The notes below the pieces were generated by a model. It ran no database searches. It saw only the letters and a list, made by a program, of their open reading frames with translations, and had not been told where the DNA came from. Below are positions 17,592 to 27,369 of a stretch of DNA of 64,000 bases, piece after piece (position 1 is the stretch's first letter; each line of letters opens with the position of its first letter). Origin of the DNA: an uncultured Clostridia bacterium (lineage in GTDB: Bacteria > Bacillota > Clostridia > Oscillospirales > Acutalibacteraceae); the NCBI GenBank assembly GCA_937880805.1, contig CALGRR010000004.1, forward strand, positions 1-64,000, in the 5' to 3' direction. The position numbers and the translations under genes are program-made.

Positions 17592-18899
17592 GTGGCAGTA
17601 AAAATAACGGGAATTGAAAAGGGAAGCCTTGCTTCTTCAAAAAGAATTTATGCGGGCGATACGCTTTTAAAAATCAACGGTAACGAAATCCGTGATGTGC
17701 TCGATTATCAGTTTTATATCAAGGATACAAGGCTTGTGCTTGTGCTTGAAGAAGAAAGCGGAAAATCAAAGATTATCGTTATCCGTAAAGAGGAATATGA
17801 GGATATAGGGCTCGAGTTTGAAACCTATCTTATGGATAAACAGCGTCACTGCAAAAACAAATGCATATTCTGTTTCATCGACCAGCTTCCCGAAGGCCTG
17901 AGAGAAAGCCTTTATTTCAAGGATGACGATTCAAGGCTTTCGTTCCTTTTCGGCAACTATATAACGCTCACAAATCTTACCGATGAAGAAGCGGAAAGAA
18001 TAATTCAGATGCATATCAGCCCCGTTAATGTTTCGGTGCAAACAATGAATCCCGAACTCAGGGTTAAAATGATGCTCAATCCCCACGCAGGCGAATCTCT
18101 GAAATATCTTTATAGATTTGCCGAGGCGGGAATAGCGATTAATACCCAGCTTGTGCTTTGCCCGGGAATAAACGACGGCAAGGAGCTTGAACACAGCATC
18201 AAAGAGCTGTTTAAGCTTTATCCTGCCGTTCAGAGCATTGCGGCGGTGCCTGTAGGTCTGACAGACCACAGAGAAGGTCTTTATCCGCTTGAACCGTATA
18301 ATGAAAAAACTGCGGCAGAGGTTATTGATATGATCGACCGATGCAATGCGGAGTTTGAAAAGGAACACGGCGAAATAATAGCCTTTGCGGCGGATGAATT
18401 TTATATCAAGGCGGGCAGGGAAATGCCCGATGCGGATTATTATAACGGCTTCCCGCAGCTTGAAAACGGAGTCGGAATGTGGGCTTTGCTTATATCCGAG
18501 TTTGAAGAGGCTCTTGCGGAGCGTGAGATTGAAAGCCTTGAGAGAAAGGCAACAATCGTTACGGGCAAGGCGGCTTATCCGCTGATAAAATCGCTTGCAG
18601 ATAAAGCAATGAAAAAAATAAACGGGCTTGAAATAAATGTTGTTGCCGCCGAAAACAAGCTTTTCGGCAAAATGATAACGGTTTCGGGTCTGCTTTGCGG
18701 CAGGGATATTGCCGATGCGGTTGAAGGTATGGATTTGGGTGAAGAGCTTATCATTCCGCCCAACTGCCTTCGCAGCGAGGGCGATATGTTCCTTGATGGT
18801 ATGACGGTTGCTCAGCTTTCCGGAAAGCTGGGGGTTGAAGTTAAACAAAACGGCAGCAGCGGTTATGAGCTGCTTGATGCAATGACGGGAGGTAGATAA
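17592..18899 (+). CDS. PDZ/DUF512 radical SAM-like iron-sulfur protein
   Basis: 435 residues, GTG start with AGGTGAG upstream. Residues ~1-65 are PDZ-like (ITGIEKGSLASSKRIYAGDTL), C87, C91 and C94 (CKNKCIFC) form a CxxxCxxC radical SAM-type cluster motif, and the C-terminal half is DUF512. The enzyme family is widespread in clostridia and cyanobacteria and its reaction is not known. Its stop is one base from the ATG of der, so they are one transcript; this pairing is common in Firmicutes. Confidence 0.9.
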   Translation: MAVKITGIEKGSLASSKRIYAGDTLLKINGNEIRDVLDYQFYIKDTRLVLVLEEESGKSKIIVIRKEEYEDIGLEFETYLMDKQRHCKNKCIFCFIDQLPEGLRESLYFKDDDSRLSFLFGNYITLTNLTDEEAERIIQMHISPVNVSVQTMNPELRVKMMLNPHAGESLKYLYRFAEAGIAINTQLVLCPGINDGKELEHSIKELFKLYPAVQSIAAVPVGLTDHREGLYPLEPYNEKTAAEVIDMIDRCNAEFEKEHGEIIAFAADEFYIKAGREMPDADYYNGFPQLENGVGMWALLISEFEEALAEREIESLERKATIVTGKAAYPLIKSLADKAMKKINGLEINVVAAENKLFGKMITVSGLLCGRDIADAVEGMDLGEELIIPPNCLRSEGDMFLDGMTVAQLSGKLGVEVKQNGSSGYELLDAMTGGR

Positions 18900-18900
18900 A

Positions 18901-20229
18901 ATGGCAGGAAATGTTGTTGCGATAGTCGGAAGACCCAATGTGGGCAAATCCACGCTTTTCAATAAGCTTGTGGGTGCAAGGCTTTCAATAGTTGATGACA
19001 CTCCGGGCGTTACAAGAGACCGTATTTACGGCGACTGCGAATGGCTCGGCAGACACTTTATGCTTATAGATACGGGCGGTATTGAACCCTATTCGGATGA
19101 TATTATTTTAAAGCAGATGAGAAGGCAGGCTCAGCTTGCGATTGACAGTGCGGATGTTATCGTTCTCGTAACAGATATTCGCTCGGGTGTTGTGGCATCC
19201 GATGCCGAGGTTGCGGCAATGCTTCAAAAAAGCGGCAAGCCCGTTATTCTTTGCGTTAACAAGTGCGATAACATAGGTAATCTTCCTATGGATTTCTATG
19301 AATTCTATAATCTCGGTCTGGGTGACCCGATTGCGGTTTCTTCCGTGCACGGTCACGGAACGGGCGATTTGCTCGATGAAATTCTCAAATATCTTCCCGG
19401 TGAAGAAAAGGATGAGGATGAAGACGACGCAATCAAGGTTGCCGTTATCGGCAAGCCCAATGTTGGCAAATCGTCGCTCGTAAATGCCGTTCTCGGCGAA
19501 GACAGAATGATTGTTTCAAACATTGCGGGCACAACCAGAGATGCAACGGATTCAATAGTTGAAAACAAACACGGCAAATTTGTGTTTATTGATACTGCGG
19601 GTCTTCGCAGAAAAAGCAAGGTTTATGACCAGATTGAAAAATACTCGGTTATCAGAGCAAGAATGGCTGTTGAAAGAGCTCAGGTCTGCGTTATTATGAT
19701 TGATGCAACAGAAGGCTTTACCGAGCAGGATTCAAAGGTTGCGGGTATTGCCCACGATTTGGGCAAGGGCTGCATTATTGCTGTTAATAAATGGGATGCC
19801 GTTGAAAAAGACGGCAAAACAATGGACGGCTTCCGCAAAAAGCTGATGGATGATTTTTCGTTTATGTCATATGCACCCATCATCTTTATCTCGGCAAAAG
19901 AAAAAATCAGGCTTGACCGTTTGTTTGAACTTATCAAGTTTGTTGACACACAGAATGCAATGCGTATTTCAACGGGCAAGCTCAACGATGTGCTTGCAAA
20001 TGCAACGGCAAGAGTTCAGCCGCCTTCGGATAAGGGTAAGCGTCTTAAAATTTATTATATGACTCAGGCTTCAACAAGACCGCCGACATTCGTTTGCTTT
20101 GTCAACAACGCAGAGCTTTTCCACTACAGCTATCAGCGTTATCTTGATAATCAGATAAGAGAGGTTTTCGGACTTGAAGGCACTCCCACCAAAATGGTAA
20201 TCAGAGAAAGAGAGTCCAACAAAAAATGA
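18901..20229 (+). CDS. der: Ribosome assembly GTPase Der (EngA)
   Basis: 442 residues. Two tandem G domains are plain: GRPNVGKST near residue 9 and GKPNVGKSS near residue 184, each with DTPG/DTAG and NKCD/NKWD motifs; a KH-like domain fills residues ~350-442. Der is needed for 50S subunit maturation. Start fixed by the family N-terminus MAGNVVAIVGRPNVGKS. The ATGA at its end starts ruvC. Confidence 0.98.
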   Translation: MAGNVVAIVGRPNVGKSTLFNKLVGARLSIVDDTPGVTRDRIYGDCEWLGRHFMLIDTGGIEPYSDDIILKQMRRQAQLAIDSADVIVLVTDIRSGVVASDAEVAAMLQKSGKPVILCVNKCDNIGNLPMDFYEFYNLGLGDPIAVSSVHGHGTGDLLDEILKYLPGEEKDEDEDDAIKVAVIGKPNVGKSSLVNAVLGEDRMIVSNIAGTTRDATDSIVENKHGKFVFIDTAGLRRKSKVYDQIEKYSVIRARMAVERAQVCVIMIDATEGFTEQDSKVAGIAHDLGKGCIIAVNKWDAVEKDGKTMDGFRKKLMDDFSFMSYAPIIFISAKEKIRLDRLFELIKFVDTQNAMRISTGKLNDVLANATARVQPPSDKGKRLKIYYMTQASTRPPTFVCFVNNAELFHYSYQRYLDNQIREVFGLEGTPTKMVIRERESNKK

Positions 20230-20726
20230 TAGTTTTAGGAATTGACCCCGGCTATGCGATAGTTGGCTGCGGAGTGGTTGAATATAAAAACAACCATTTC
20301 AGGGTGCTTGATTACGGTGCAATAACAACGCAGGCACACACTCCGTTTAATGAAAGAATAGAAAAAATCTTTGATGAAGCGGCAGAGCTTATGGTGAAAT
20401 ATAAGCCCGATGCAATGGCAATAGAAAAGCTGTTTTTCAACACAAACCAGAAAACCGCCATTGACGTTGCCCAGGCAAGAGGTGCTCTCGTGCTTGCAGC
20501 ACAGAAAAACCGTATTCCCATTTTTGAATATACTCCGCTTCAGGTAAAGCAGAGCGTTGTGGGCTACGGCAGGGCAGAGAAAAAGCAGGTTCAGGAAATG
20601 ACCCGTGTTATGCTCAATCTCGAAAAAATCCCGAAGCCCGATGATGCCGCCGATGCACTTGCGATGGCAATCTGCCATTGCCATTCGGCAGGTTCTTTGA
20701 TAGGAACACTTAAAAACAACAGATAA
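20226..20726 (+). CDS. ruvC: Holliday junction resolvase RuvC
   Basis: 166 residues, overlapping der by 4 bases. Catalytic acids visible: D7 in LGIDPGYAIVG, E in AIEKLFF, and the C-terminal pair in KPDDAADALAMAI. RuvC cuts Holliday junctions brought by RuvAB during recombination. First gene of a ruvC-ruvA-ruvB set. Confidence 0.97.
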   Translation: MIVLGIDPGYAIVGCGVVEYKNNHFRVLDYGAITTQAHTPFNERIEKIFDEAAELMVKYKPDAMAIEKLFFNTNQKTAIDVAQARGALVLAAQKNRIPIFEYTPLQVKQSVVGYGRAEKKQVQEMTRVMLNLEKIPKPDDAADALAMAICHCHSAGSLIGTLKNNR

Positions 20727-20752
20727 AAACAAAACCAAAAGGAGCAAATCTT

Positions 20753-21361
20753 ATGTTTTACAGTTTAACGGGTACGGTGGTGTTCACCGATGAAAGCAGC
20801 GTTGCACTCGATTGCGGCGGCGTTGCGTTCAGACTTTTTGCAACACAGAATACATTGAGAAAATGTGCTCCGATTGGTGAGGTGCAGACCTTGTTCACCC
20901 ACCTCAACGTAAGAGAAGATGCCCTTGACCTTTTCGGCTTTGCCGATAAAAATGAGCTCGATTGCTTCAAGATGCTCACGGGTGTTTCGGGCGTAGGCCC
21001 CAAGGCGGGTCTTGCAATTCTTTCGGCACTCACCCCCGACAAACTTGCCGTAAGCATTGCGGGCGGCGATGTGAAATCTATTACCGCCGCACAGGGTGTG
21101 GGTCCGAAATTGGCACAAAGAGTTGTGCTCGAACTCAAAGGCAAGCTTGATGTGTTTGCACAAAGCACGGCAACTCTCGGCGATATTGCCGCCGTGCAGA
21201 AGGCAACCGTAAGCTATGCGGGCGAGGATGCGGTGAATGCACTTGTTATGCTCGGCTACAGCCGTTCAGAGGCAAGCATTGCAGTCGGCAGATTTGACGG
21301 CAATCTTTCAACCGAAGAAATGATTAAGCAGGCTCTCAAGCAGCTTGCAAAGAATATATAA
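20753..21361 (+). CDS. ruvA: Holliday junction branch migration protein RuvA
   Basis: 202 residues, AAGGAG upstream. OB-fold N-terminus (MFYSLTGTVVFTDESSVALD), helix-hairpin-helix region (LLTGVSGVGPKAGLAILSAL-type sequence and AAQGVGPKLAQRVVLELKGK), and the C-terminal domain III (EDAVNALVMLGYSRSEA) that contacts RuvB. Spacing to ruvB is 15 bp. Confidence 0.97.
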   Translation: MFYSLTGTVVFTDESSVALDCGGVAFRLFATQNTLRKCAPIGEVQTLFTHLNVREDALDLFGFADKNELDCFKMLTGVSGVGPKAGLAILSALTPDKLAVSIAGGDVKSITAAQGVGPKLAQRVVLELKGKLDVFAQSTATLGDIAAVQKATVSYAGEDAVNALVMLGYSRSEASIAVGRFDGNLSTEEMIKQALKQLAKNI

Positions 21362-21376
21362 CGCAGGAGGATAAAT

Positions 21377-22408
21377 ATGGATTTCGATTTTGAAAACAGA
21401 ATAGTTGCTCCCGATTTTTCCTCTTCGGAAGACAGTGATATAGAAGTTTCATTAAGACCGAAAACCATTGCGGAATATATCGGTCAGGAAAAAGCAAAAG
21501 AAAATCTTTCAATATATATTGAAGCTGCACGCCGCAGAGGTGAGCCTCTTGACCACGTTTTGCTTTACGGCCCCCCGGGGCTCGGCAAAACAACCCTTGC
21601 GGGAATTATCGCAAATGAAATGGGCGTTAACTTCAGGGTAACAAGCGGCCCCGCCATTGAAAAGCCCGGCGACCTTGCGGCTCTTTTAACCAACCTTAAC
21701 GAAGGCGATGTTCTTTTTATTGATGAAATCCACCGCCTTTCAAGAGCTGTTGAAGAGGTGCTTTACCCCGCAATGGAGGATAATGTGCTTGATATTATTA
21801 TCGGCAAAGGCCCTTCGGCACGCTCGATAAGGCTTGATTTGCACAAGTTCACCCTTGTAGGTGCAACCACAAGAGCAGGTCAGTTAAGTGCTCCGCTTCG
21901 TGACCGTTTCGGTGTTCTTCTCCGCCTTGAAATGTATACGCCCGAGCAGCTTTCGCAGATTATTGACAGAAGTGCGGGAATTCTCGGAATAGATATTGAC
22001 CCCGAAGGCTCTCTGGAAATTGCTTCCCGTTCAAGAGGAACACCCAGAATTGCCAACAGACTGCTTAAAAGAGCAAGAGATTTTGCACAGGTTATGTGTG
22101 ACGGAGAGCTCACAAAAGAGGCTTCATCAATCGCTCTTGACAGAATGGAAATCGACGGATTGGGTCTTGACTCGATTGACCGCCTGATTTTAACAACAAT
22201 GATTAAGAACTATGCAGGCGGCCCCGTTGGTCTTGAAACCCTTGCGGCAGCGATTGGCGAGGAAGCTGTTACGATAGAAGATGTTTACGAGCCTTATCTT
22301 ATGCAGATTGGCTTTTTGAGCCGTACTCCGAGAGGCAGAACGGTTACTCCGGCAGGCTATGCACATCTCGGCATAGCGATGCCCGGTCAGCAAAGAATGG
22401 ATGTGTGA
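21377..22408 (+). CDS. ruvB: Holliday junction branch migration ATPase RuvB
   Basis: 343 residues, CAGGAGGA upstream of ATG. Walker [10 protein letters not shown], Walker B FIDEIHRL, sensor [17 protein letters not shown] with the arginine finger, and the C-terminal winged helix ([20 protein letters not shown]) are all present. RuvB is the hexameric motor that drives branch migration with RuvA. Confidence 0.98.
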   Translation: MDFDFENRIVAPDFSSSEDSDIEVSLRPKTIAEYIGQEKAKENLSIYIEAARRRGEPLDHVLLYGPPGLGKTTLAGIIANEMGVNFRVTSGPAIEKPGDLAALLTNLNEGDVLFIDEIHRLSRAVEEVLYPAMEDNVLDIIIGKGPSARSIRLDLHKFTLVGATTRAGQLSAPLRDRFGVLLRLEMYTPEQLSQIIDRSAGILGIDIDPEGSLEIASRSRGTPRIANRLLKRARDFAQVMCDGELTKEASSIALDRMEIDGLGLDSIDRLILTTMIKNYAGGPVGLETLAAAIGEEAVTIEDVYEPYLMQIGFLSRTPRGRTVTPAGYAHLGIAMPGQQRMDV

Positions 22409-22411
22409 TTT

Positions 22412-23293
22412 ATGAGAACGGCAGATTGCTGGAAAGATTATGAGCTTATTGATTGCTCCGACGGTGAGCGTCTTGAGCGTTGGGGTGATATAGTGCTTGT
22501 TCGCCCCGACCCCCAGGTTATCTGGAAAACGCCCAAAGAAAACCCTCTTTGGTTTAATCCCCACGCCATATATAACCGTTCAAACACGGGCGGCGGCAGC
22601 TGGCGGGTTTGCAAAAAAATGCCCGATGTGTGGCAGATTGCTCTTGACGAGCTTAAATTCAACATAAAAACAATGGGCTTCAAGCATACGGGACTTTTTC
22701 CCGAGCAGGCTGTAAACTGGAAAATGACTGCGGATATAATAAAGAATGCAGGCAGACCCGTTAAGGTGCTCAATCTTTTTGCTTACACGGGCGGTGCAAC
22801 AGTTGCGGCACTCAATGCCGGTGCAAGCGTAACTCACGTTGATGCGTCAAAGGGTATGACCCTCTGGGCAAAAGAGAATGCGGCGGCAAGCAGACTTTCG
22901 GATGCTCCCGTTCGCTGGCTTGTTGATGACTGCATAAAGTTTGTTCAGCGTGAAATCCGCAGAGGAAACAAATACGATATTATCATAATGGACCCGCCCT
23001 CATACGGCAGAGGCCCCGGCGGCGAAGTGTGGAAGCTTGAAAACGAGGTTTACGGCTTTGTTGAAATGTGTATGGAGCTTTTAACCGAAGAGTCGCTTAT
23101 GGTGCTTATTAATTCTTACACTACGGGTCTTTCTCCGAGTGTTATGGAATATATTCTCGGTGAAACCGTTCAGAAAAAATTCGGCGGTTCAACAAGCAGC
23201 GATGAAATCGGTATACCCGTGTCGTCAAAGCCCGGCAGAGTTCTGCCTTGCGGTGCCAGCGCAATATGGCTGGGAAAGGGTGTTGAAAAATGA
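22412..23293 (+). CDS. Class I SAM-dependent RNA methyltransferase, RlmI-like
   Basis: 293 residues, directly after ruvB (3-bp gap). The SAM-binding core is clear: motif I NLFAYTGGATVAAL, an acidic residue in THVDASKGM, and a DPPSYGRG motif IV like that of m5C 23S rRNA methyltransferases of the RlmI type. It lacks the N-terminal PUA domain of RlmI. Substrate is probably rRNA, by family; the target base cannot be told. Ends with a 4-base overlap with the next gene. Confidence 0.85.
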   Translation: MRTADCWKDYELIDCSDGERLERWGDIVLVRPDPQVIWKTPKENPLWFNPHAIYNRSNTGGGSWRVCKKMPDVWQIALDELKFNIKTMGFKHTGLFPEQAVNWKMTADIIKNAGRPVKVLNLFAYTGGATVAALNAGASVTHVDASKGMTLWAKENAAASRLSDAPVRWLVDDCIKFVQREIRRGNKYDIIIMDPPSYGRGPGGEVWKLENEVYGFVEMCMELLTEESLMVLINSYTTGLSPSVMEYILGETVQKKFGGSTSSDEIGIPVSSKPGRVLPCGASAIWLGKGVEK

Positions 23294-23682
23294 AAAGCAT
23301 AAAACCCGGCAGAGGCCCGTCTTTTATGGGCGGCATTGCGGGAATTGCAGCAGCACTTTTCGGAGTGTTCTGGATTATTATGGCAGTTTCAATGGGTGCT
23401 TGGTTTATGGCACCCTTCGGATTGATTTTTGTTATTGTTGCAGTTGTTAATGCAGTTTATAACTTTAAAAATGCAACCGGTAAAAACCGCTATTCGGAAT
23501 ATGATATAACCGATGAAAATGAGGAAACAGACCCCTTTAACGAACGCTTCGGCAGCAGAGATTATGAGAATAAAACCGTATCTTATAATCAGCAGTCCGA
23601 AAGCAGATATTGCCCCTATTGCGGCAATCCCGTTGCAAAGGATTTTGAATATTGCAATGTTTGCGGTAAAAAGCTGCCCTGA
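23290..23682 (+). CDS. Small membrane protein with C-terminal zinc ribbon
   Basis: 130 residues, overlapping the methyltransferase by 4 bases. Two hydrophobic segments (~12-34 and ~38-56) are followed by a polar linker and a zinc ribbon at the end (YCPYCGNPVAKDFEYCNVCG, four cysteines). Unknown function. The next gene has the same plan, so these may be a related pair. Confidence 0.8.
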   Translation: MKSIKPGRGPSFMGGIAGIAAALFGVFWIIMAVSMGAWFMAPFGLIFVIVAVVNAVYNFKNATGKNRYSEYDITDENEETDPFNERFGSRDYENKTVSYNQQSESRYCPYCGNPVAKDFEYCNVCGKKLP

Positions 23683-23705
23683 AAATGATTTGAGAAGGTG
23701 TTATT

Positions 23706-24068
23706 ATGATTGTTATGCCTATTGCTTTTGCTGTTTTCGGATTTGTATTTGCATTTTTAGGAATAAAAACAGGCAATAAACTTGTTGCGGTTTTCGGAAT
23801 TGTTTTTGTGTTAAGTGCTGTTTTCCTTTTCTATCAGTTCTTCAAAGAAAGAAGATTGCGAAAGCTTTATGAGCAAGACCCCGAAGCTTATGAAGCAATG
23901 ATTGAAGAAGAGGAAGAAGAAGACCCTGAAGTTGCGGCATATGAACGTGAGATGGAAGAGCTTGAAGAATTTGATGCTGACAGCGGAAAAGGATATTGTC
24001 CGCACTGCGGAAACTATTCGGTAACCGAAAACAGATGTGAATCTTGTGGCGAAAAAGTAACAGAATAA
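23706..24068 (+). CDS. Small membrane protein with coiled acidic linker and zinc ribbon
   Basis: 120 residues, GAGAAGGTG upstream. Two hydrophobic segments (1-~20 and ~25-45), an acidic helical stretch (EEEEEDPEVAAYEREMEELE) and a C-terminal zinc ribbon (YCPHCGNYSVTENRCESCG). Same layout as the gene before it but little direct identity outside the ribbon. Function unknown. Confidence 0.8.
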   Translation: MIVMPIAFAVFGFVFAFLGIKTGNKLVAVFGIVFVLSAVFLFYQFFKERRLRKLYEQDPEAYEAMIEEEEEEDPEVAAYEREMEELEEFDADSGKGYCPHCGNYSVTENRCESCGEKVTE

Positions 24069-24087
24069 AAAAATTAGGATTTATCTT

Positions 24088-24939
24088 ATGAACGAAAAAT
24101 TGATTGAATTTGATAACGTAACCTTTGTTTACGACCTTGATGAAGAAGAACCCTCGGGGCAGGAGATTCCTGCTCTTGAAGGTGTGGATTTCTATGTGAA
24201 TAAAGGCGAATTTGTTGCGGTGCTCGGTCATAACGGCTCGGGCAAGAGCACTCTTGCAAAGCTCTGCAACGCTATATATGAACCGACAAGCGGCAAGGTA
24301 ACGGTTAAGGGTATTGTTGCCGACAGCGAAGAAAAAGCTGATGAAATCCGCCGTATTGTGGGTATGGTTTTTCAGAATCCCGATAATCAGATTGTTGCAA
24401 CCATTGTTGAGGATGATGTTGCTTTCGGCCCCGAAAATCTCGGAATTGAGCCGAAGGAAATCCGCAGAAGAGTTGACGATGCGTTGAAATCGGTTAATAT
24501 GTATGAATTCCGCCACCGTGAGCCTCATAAGCTTTCGGGCGGTCAGAAGCAGAGAGTTGCCATTGCGGGCGTTCTTGCAATGCAGACAGAATGCATAGTG
24601 CTTGATGAACCAACAGCAATGCTTGACCCTATGGGCAGAGAAGAGGTTATGAACGCCGTTCACCGAATGAATAAGGAAATGGGCATAACCGTTGTGCTCG
24701 TAACTCACTTTATGGATGAAGCGGTCAAGGCAGACAGAGTTGTTGTTATGGACAGCGGCAAAATTGTTATGCAGGGCACACCGAAAGAGGTTTTCTCTCA
24801 GGTTGAAAAGGTGCGTTCCTACGGTCTTGATGTGCCGCAGTCAACAGAGCTTTGCCACGTGCTCGGCATAAAGGAAGGCGTTCTGAGTGTTGATGAATGT
24901 GTTGACGAAATAGTGTCAATGCTCGGAGGTGCAAAATGA
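24088..24939 (+). CDS. ecfA1: Energy-coupling factor transporter ATPase EcfA1
   Basis: 283 residues. Walker A GHNGSGKST, signature LSGGQKQRVAIAGVL and Walker B CIVLDEPTAMLDP. It is one of the two ATPases that power group II ECF vitamin and metal importers shared by many S components. The gene overlaps ecfA2 by 4 bases; ecfT follows. No S component is next to the set, as usual for group II. Confidence 0.95.
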   Translation: MNEKLIEFDNVTFVYDLDEEEPSGQEIPALEGVDFYVNKGEFVAVLGHNGSGKSTLAKLCNAIYEPTSGKVTVKGIVADSEEKADEIRRIVGMVFQNPDNQIVATIVEDDVAFGPENLGIEPKEIRRRVDDALKSVNMYEFRHREPHKLSGGQKQRVAIAGVLAMQTECIVLDEPTAMLDPMGREEVMNAVHRMNKEMGITVVLVTHFMDEAVKADRVVVMDSGKIVMQGTPKEVFSQVEKVRSYGLDVPQSTELCHVLGIKEGVLSVDECVDEIVSMLGGAK

Positions 24940-25799
24940 GTCACGCAATAGAAATAAAAAATCTTACTCATTATTATTCAAAGGGCACCCCGCACCAGGT
25001 TGCTGCTATTGATAATGTGAGCTTAACGATAGAAAAAGGCGAGCTTGTGGGAATAATCGGTCACACGGGCTCGGGCAAAAGCACCCTTATTTCTCACTTC
25101 AACGGACTTTTAAAGCCCGACGAAGGTCAGGTGCTTGTTGACGGAGTGGATATATGGAAGGATAAGGAAACTCTTCACAAAACCCGCTTCAAGGTGGGGC
25201 TTTGCTTCCAGTATCCCGAATATCAGCTTTTTGAAGAAACGGTTTATAAAGATATTGCTTTCGGTCCGAAGAATATGAAGCTTTCCGAAGAAGAAATAAA
25301 GCAGAGGGTTCTTAAAGCGGCTGCTTTCGTGGGCGTAAAAGCTTCGCATCTTAATAAATCGCCCTTCGACCTTTCGGGCGGCGAAAAAAGAAGAGCAGCG
25401 ATTGCGGGCGTTATGTCAATGGAGCCCGAGGTGCTTATTTTTGATGAGCCTGCCGCAGGTCTTGACCCGAGAGGCAGAAAAGAGCTTATCGCAATGATAA
25501 AGGAATACAGAAGACTTACGGGCTGCACCGTTATTGTTGTTTCACACAGTATGGAAGAAATTGCAATGCTTGCCGACAGAATTATTGTTATAAACAACGC
25601 AAAGGTTGCAATGAACGGCAGTGTTGACGAGGTTTACTCAAGAGGCGATGAGCTTCGTGCAATGGGTCTTAATGTGCCCGAAATAACCGAGATTTTTGCA
25701 AAGCTTCGTCTTAAAGGCGTTGATGTGCCCGCAAATGTTTATACGGTAAAATACGGTGCGGATATTCTCCGCCGCCTTGCAGGGAGGTGCGGTGAATGA
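24936..25799 (+). CDS. ecfA2: Energy-coupling factor transporter ATPase EcfA2
   Basis: 287 residues. Walker A GHTGSGKST, signature LSGGEKRRAAIAGVM and Walker B LIFDEPAAGLDP; the GEKRR form and the KVGLCFQYPEYQLFEETV Q-loop are typical of EcfA2. Overlaps ecfA1 and ecfT by 4 bases each, giving a tightly coupled ATPase pair and scaffold. Confidence 0.95.
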   Translation: MSHAIEIKNLTHYYSKGTPHQVAAIDNVSLTIEKGELVGIIGHTGSGKSTLISHFNGLLKPDEGQVLVDGVDIWKDKETLHKTRFKVGLCFQYPEYQLFEETVYKDIAFGPKNMKLSEEEIKQRVLKAAAFVGVKASHLNKSPFDLSGGEKRRAAIAGVMSMEPEVLIFDEPAAGLDPRGRKELIAMIKEYRRLTGCTVIVVSHSMEEIAMLADRIIVINNAKVAMNGSVDEVYSRGDELRAMGLNVPEITEIFAKLRLKGVDVPANVYTVKYGADILRRLAGRCGE

Positions 25800-26611
25800 T
25801 AAGAGATATAACCATAGGTCAGTATTATCCCGGCAAATCCGTGCTTCACAGACTTGACCCGAGAATGAAGCTGATTTTAACGTTCTTGCTTATTGTTACA
25901 ATTTTTCTGTGCAAAAGCTTTTTCTCTCTCGGGCTTCTCGCTGTAACAGCATTTGTTGCGGCGGCGGTTTCGTCTGTTCCGCCCAAAATGATATTAAAGA
26001 GCTTAAAGCCCATTGTTATTATTCTGATTTTCACCGCTGTGCTGAATGTTTTTTATTCGCAGGGCGGAGATGTTTATTTTGAATGGTGGAAAATCGTTAT
26101 AACCGAAAAGGGTGTCAACACGGCGGTTTTCACTATGGTAAGAATTGTTTCGCTTGTTGTTATCAGCTCATTGCTGACCTACACAACAACGCCCACTATG
26201 CTTACCGATGCACTTGAAAGAGTGCTTTCTCCGTTGAAGATATTCAAAATCAAGGTGCATACCCTTGCAATGATGATGACCCTTGCTTTGAGATTTATTC
26301 CCACTCTTATTGAAGAAATTGACCGCATTATGAATGCACAGAAGGCGAGGGGAGCCGACCTTGAAACGGGCGGCATTATTCAGAGAGCAAAGGCTCTTAT
26401 ACCTATTTTTATTCCGCTTATGGTTTCTTCGTTCAGAAGAGCATATGAGCTTGCATTTGCAATGACCTGCCGCTGCTACACGGGTGGCGAGGGCAGAACA
26501 AGAATGAAGCAGATGAAGCTTGCAAGCCGTGATTTTATTGCATTGTTTATTTGCGTTGCGGTTCTGGCGGGCGTTATTGTTCTTAATCATTTCTTTAATG
26601 CGGTAATTTAA
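25796..26611 (+). CDS. ecfT: Energy-coupling factor transmembrane scaffold EcfT
   Basis: 271 residues with about five to six membrane segments. The coupling-helix motifs for ATPase contact are present: AQKARGADL and FRRAYELAFAMTCRCY. N-terminus GQYYPGKSVLHRLDPRMKLI is typical. It joins EcfA1/A2 to substrate-binding S proteins. Confidence 0.95.
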   Translation: MIRDITIGQYYPGKSVLHRLDPRMKLILTFLLIVTIFLCKSFFSLGLLAVTAFVAAAVSSVPPKMILKSLKPIVIILIFTAVLNVFYSQGGDVYFEWWKIVITEKGVNTAVFTMVRIVSLVVISSLLTYTTTPTMLTDALERVLSPLKIFKIKVHTLAMMMTLALRFIPTLIEEIDRIMNAQKARGADLETGGIIQRAKALIPIFIPLMVSSFRRAYELAFAMTCRCYTGGEGRTRMKQMKLASRDFIALFICVAVLAGVIVLNHFFNAVI

Positions 26612-26620
26612 GGTGATTAT

Positions 26621-27355
26621 ATGCGTAATCTTCTTTTGACAATTTCATTTGACGGAACTGCTTATCACGGCTGGCAGGTGCAGGATAACGCAGTTACCGT
26701 TCAGCAGACTCTTCAGGACGCCCTTGAGCAGATTTGCTCAAGAAGAGATAATGTTGTGGGCTGCTCAAGAACAGATGCGGGAGTGCACGCGAATATGTAT
26801 TGCTGCAATATCCGCACCGAGCATCCGATACCCTGCGATAAGCTTGTAACAGCACTCAATGCCGTTTTGCCCCGTGATATAGCGGTGCTCGACTGCAAAG
26901 AGGTTGATTTTGATTTTCACGCAAGATACGATTGCAAATCCAAGGAATATATCTACAGAATCTGGAATTCACCGAATAAGAATCCGTTTTTATATAATTA
27001 TTCTCTTCATTATAAATACCCTCTTGATGAAGAATTTCTTTCTTCGCAGGCAAAGCAGTTTATAGGCACTCACGATTTTTCGTCTTTCTGTGCGGCGGGA
27101 AGCAGCGTTGAAGATACCGTCAGAACGGTTATGAATGCAAGCGTTGAAAGAAACGGCGATGAGGTTATATTCAGGGTTGAGGCAGACGGATTTTTATATA
27201 ATATGGTAAGAATAATGACGGGTACGCTGATTGATATTTCAAGAGGCAGGCTGCCCGAAAACTCCATTCCTCAGATTATAGAAGCAAAAAACAGATTTGC
27301 GGCGGGCTATACTGCCCCCGCAAGAGGTCTTTATCTTAATAAAATACATTATTAA
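26621..27355 (+). CDS. truA: tRNA pseudouridine(38-40) synthase TruA
   Basis: 244 residues. The catalytic Asp lies in GCSRTDAGVHANMYC; further family blocks are FHARYDCKSKEYIYRIWN and FRVEADGFLYNMVRIMTGTL. In Firmicutes truA commonly follows the ecf genes, as here (9-bp gap). Confidence 0.97.
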   Translation: MRNLLLTISFDGTAYHGWQVQDNAVTVQQTLQDALEQICSRRDNVVGCSRTDAGVHANMYCCNIRTEHPIPCDKLVTALNAVLPRDIAVLDCKEVDFDFHARYDCKSKEYIYRIWNSPNKNPFLYNYSLHYKYPLDEEFLSSQAKQFIGTHDFSSFCAAGSSVEDTVRTVMNASVERNGDEVIFRVEADGFLYNMVRIMTGTLIDISRGRLPENSIPQIIEAKNRFAAGYTAPARGLYLNKIHY

Positions 27356-27369
27356 ACGGAGGTGAGGCT

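Noticed and set aside
17931..19001. 356-codon open frame on the minus strand
   Set aside because: It lies antisense to the DUF512 and der genes, has no family features, and is a codon-bias shadow.
23842..24708. 288-codon open frame on the minus strand
   Set aside because: Antisense to ecfA1 and the zinc-ribbon gene; composition rich in H, N, F, C as shadows are.
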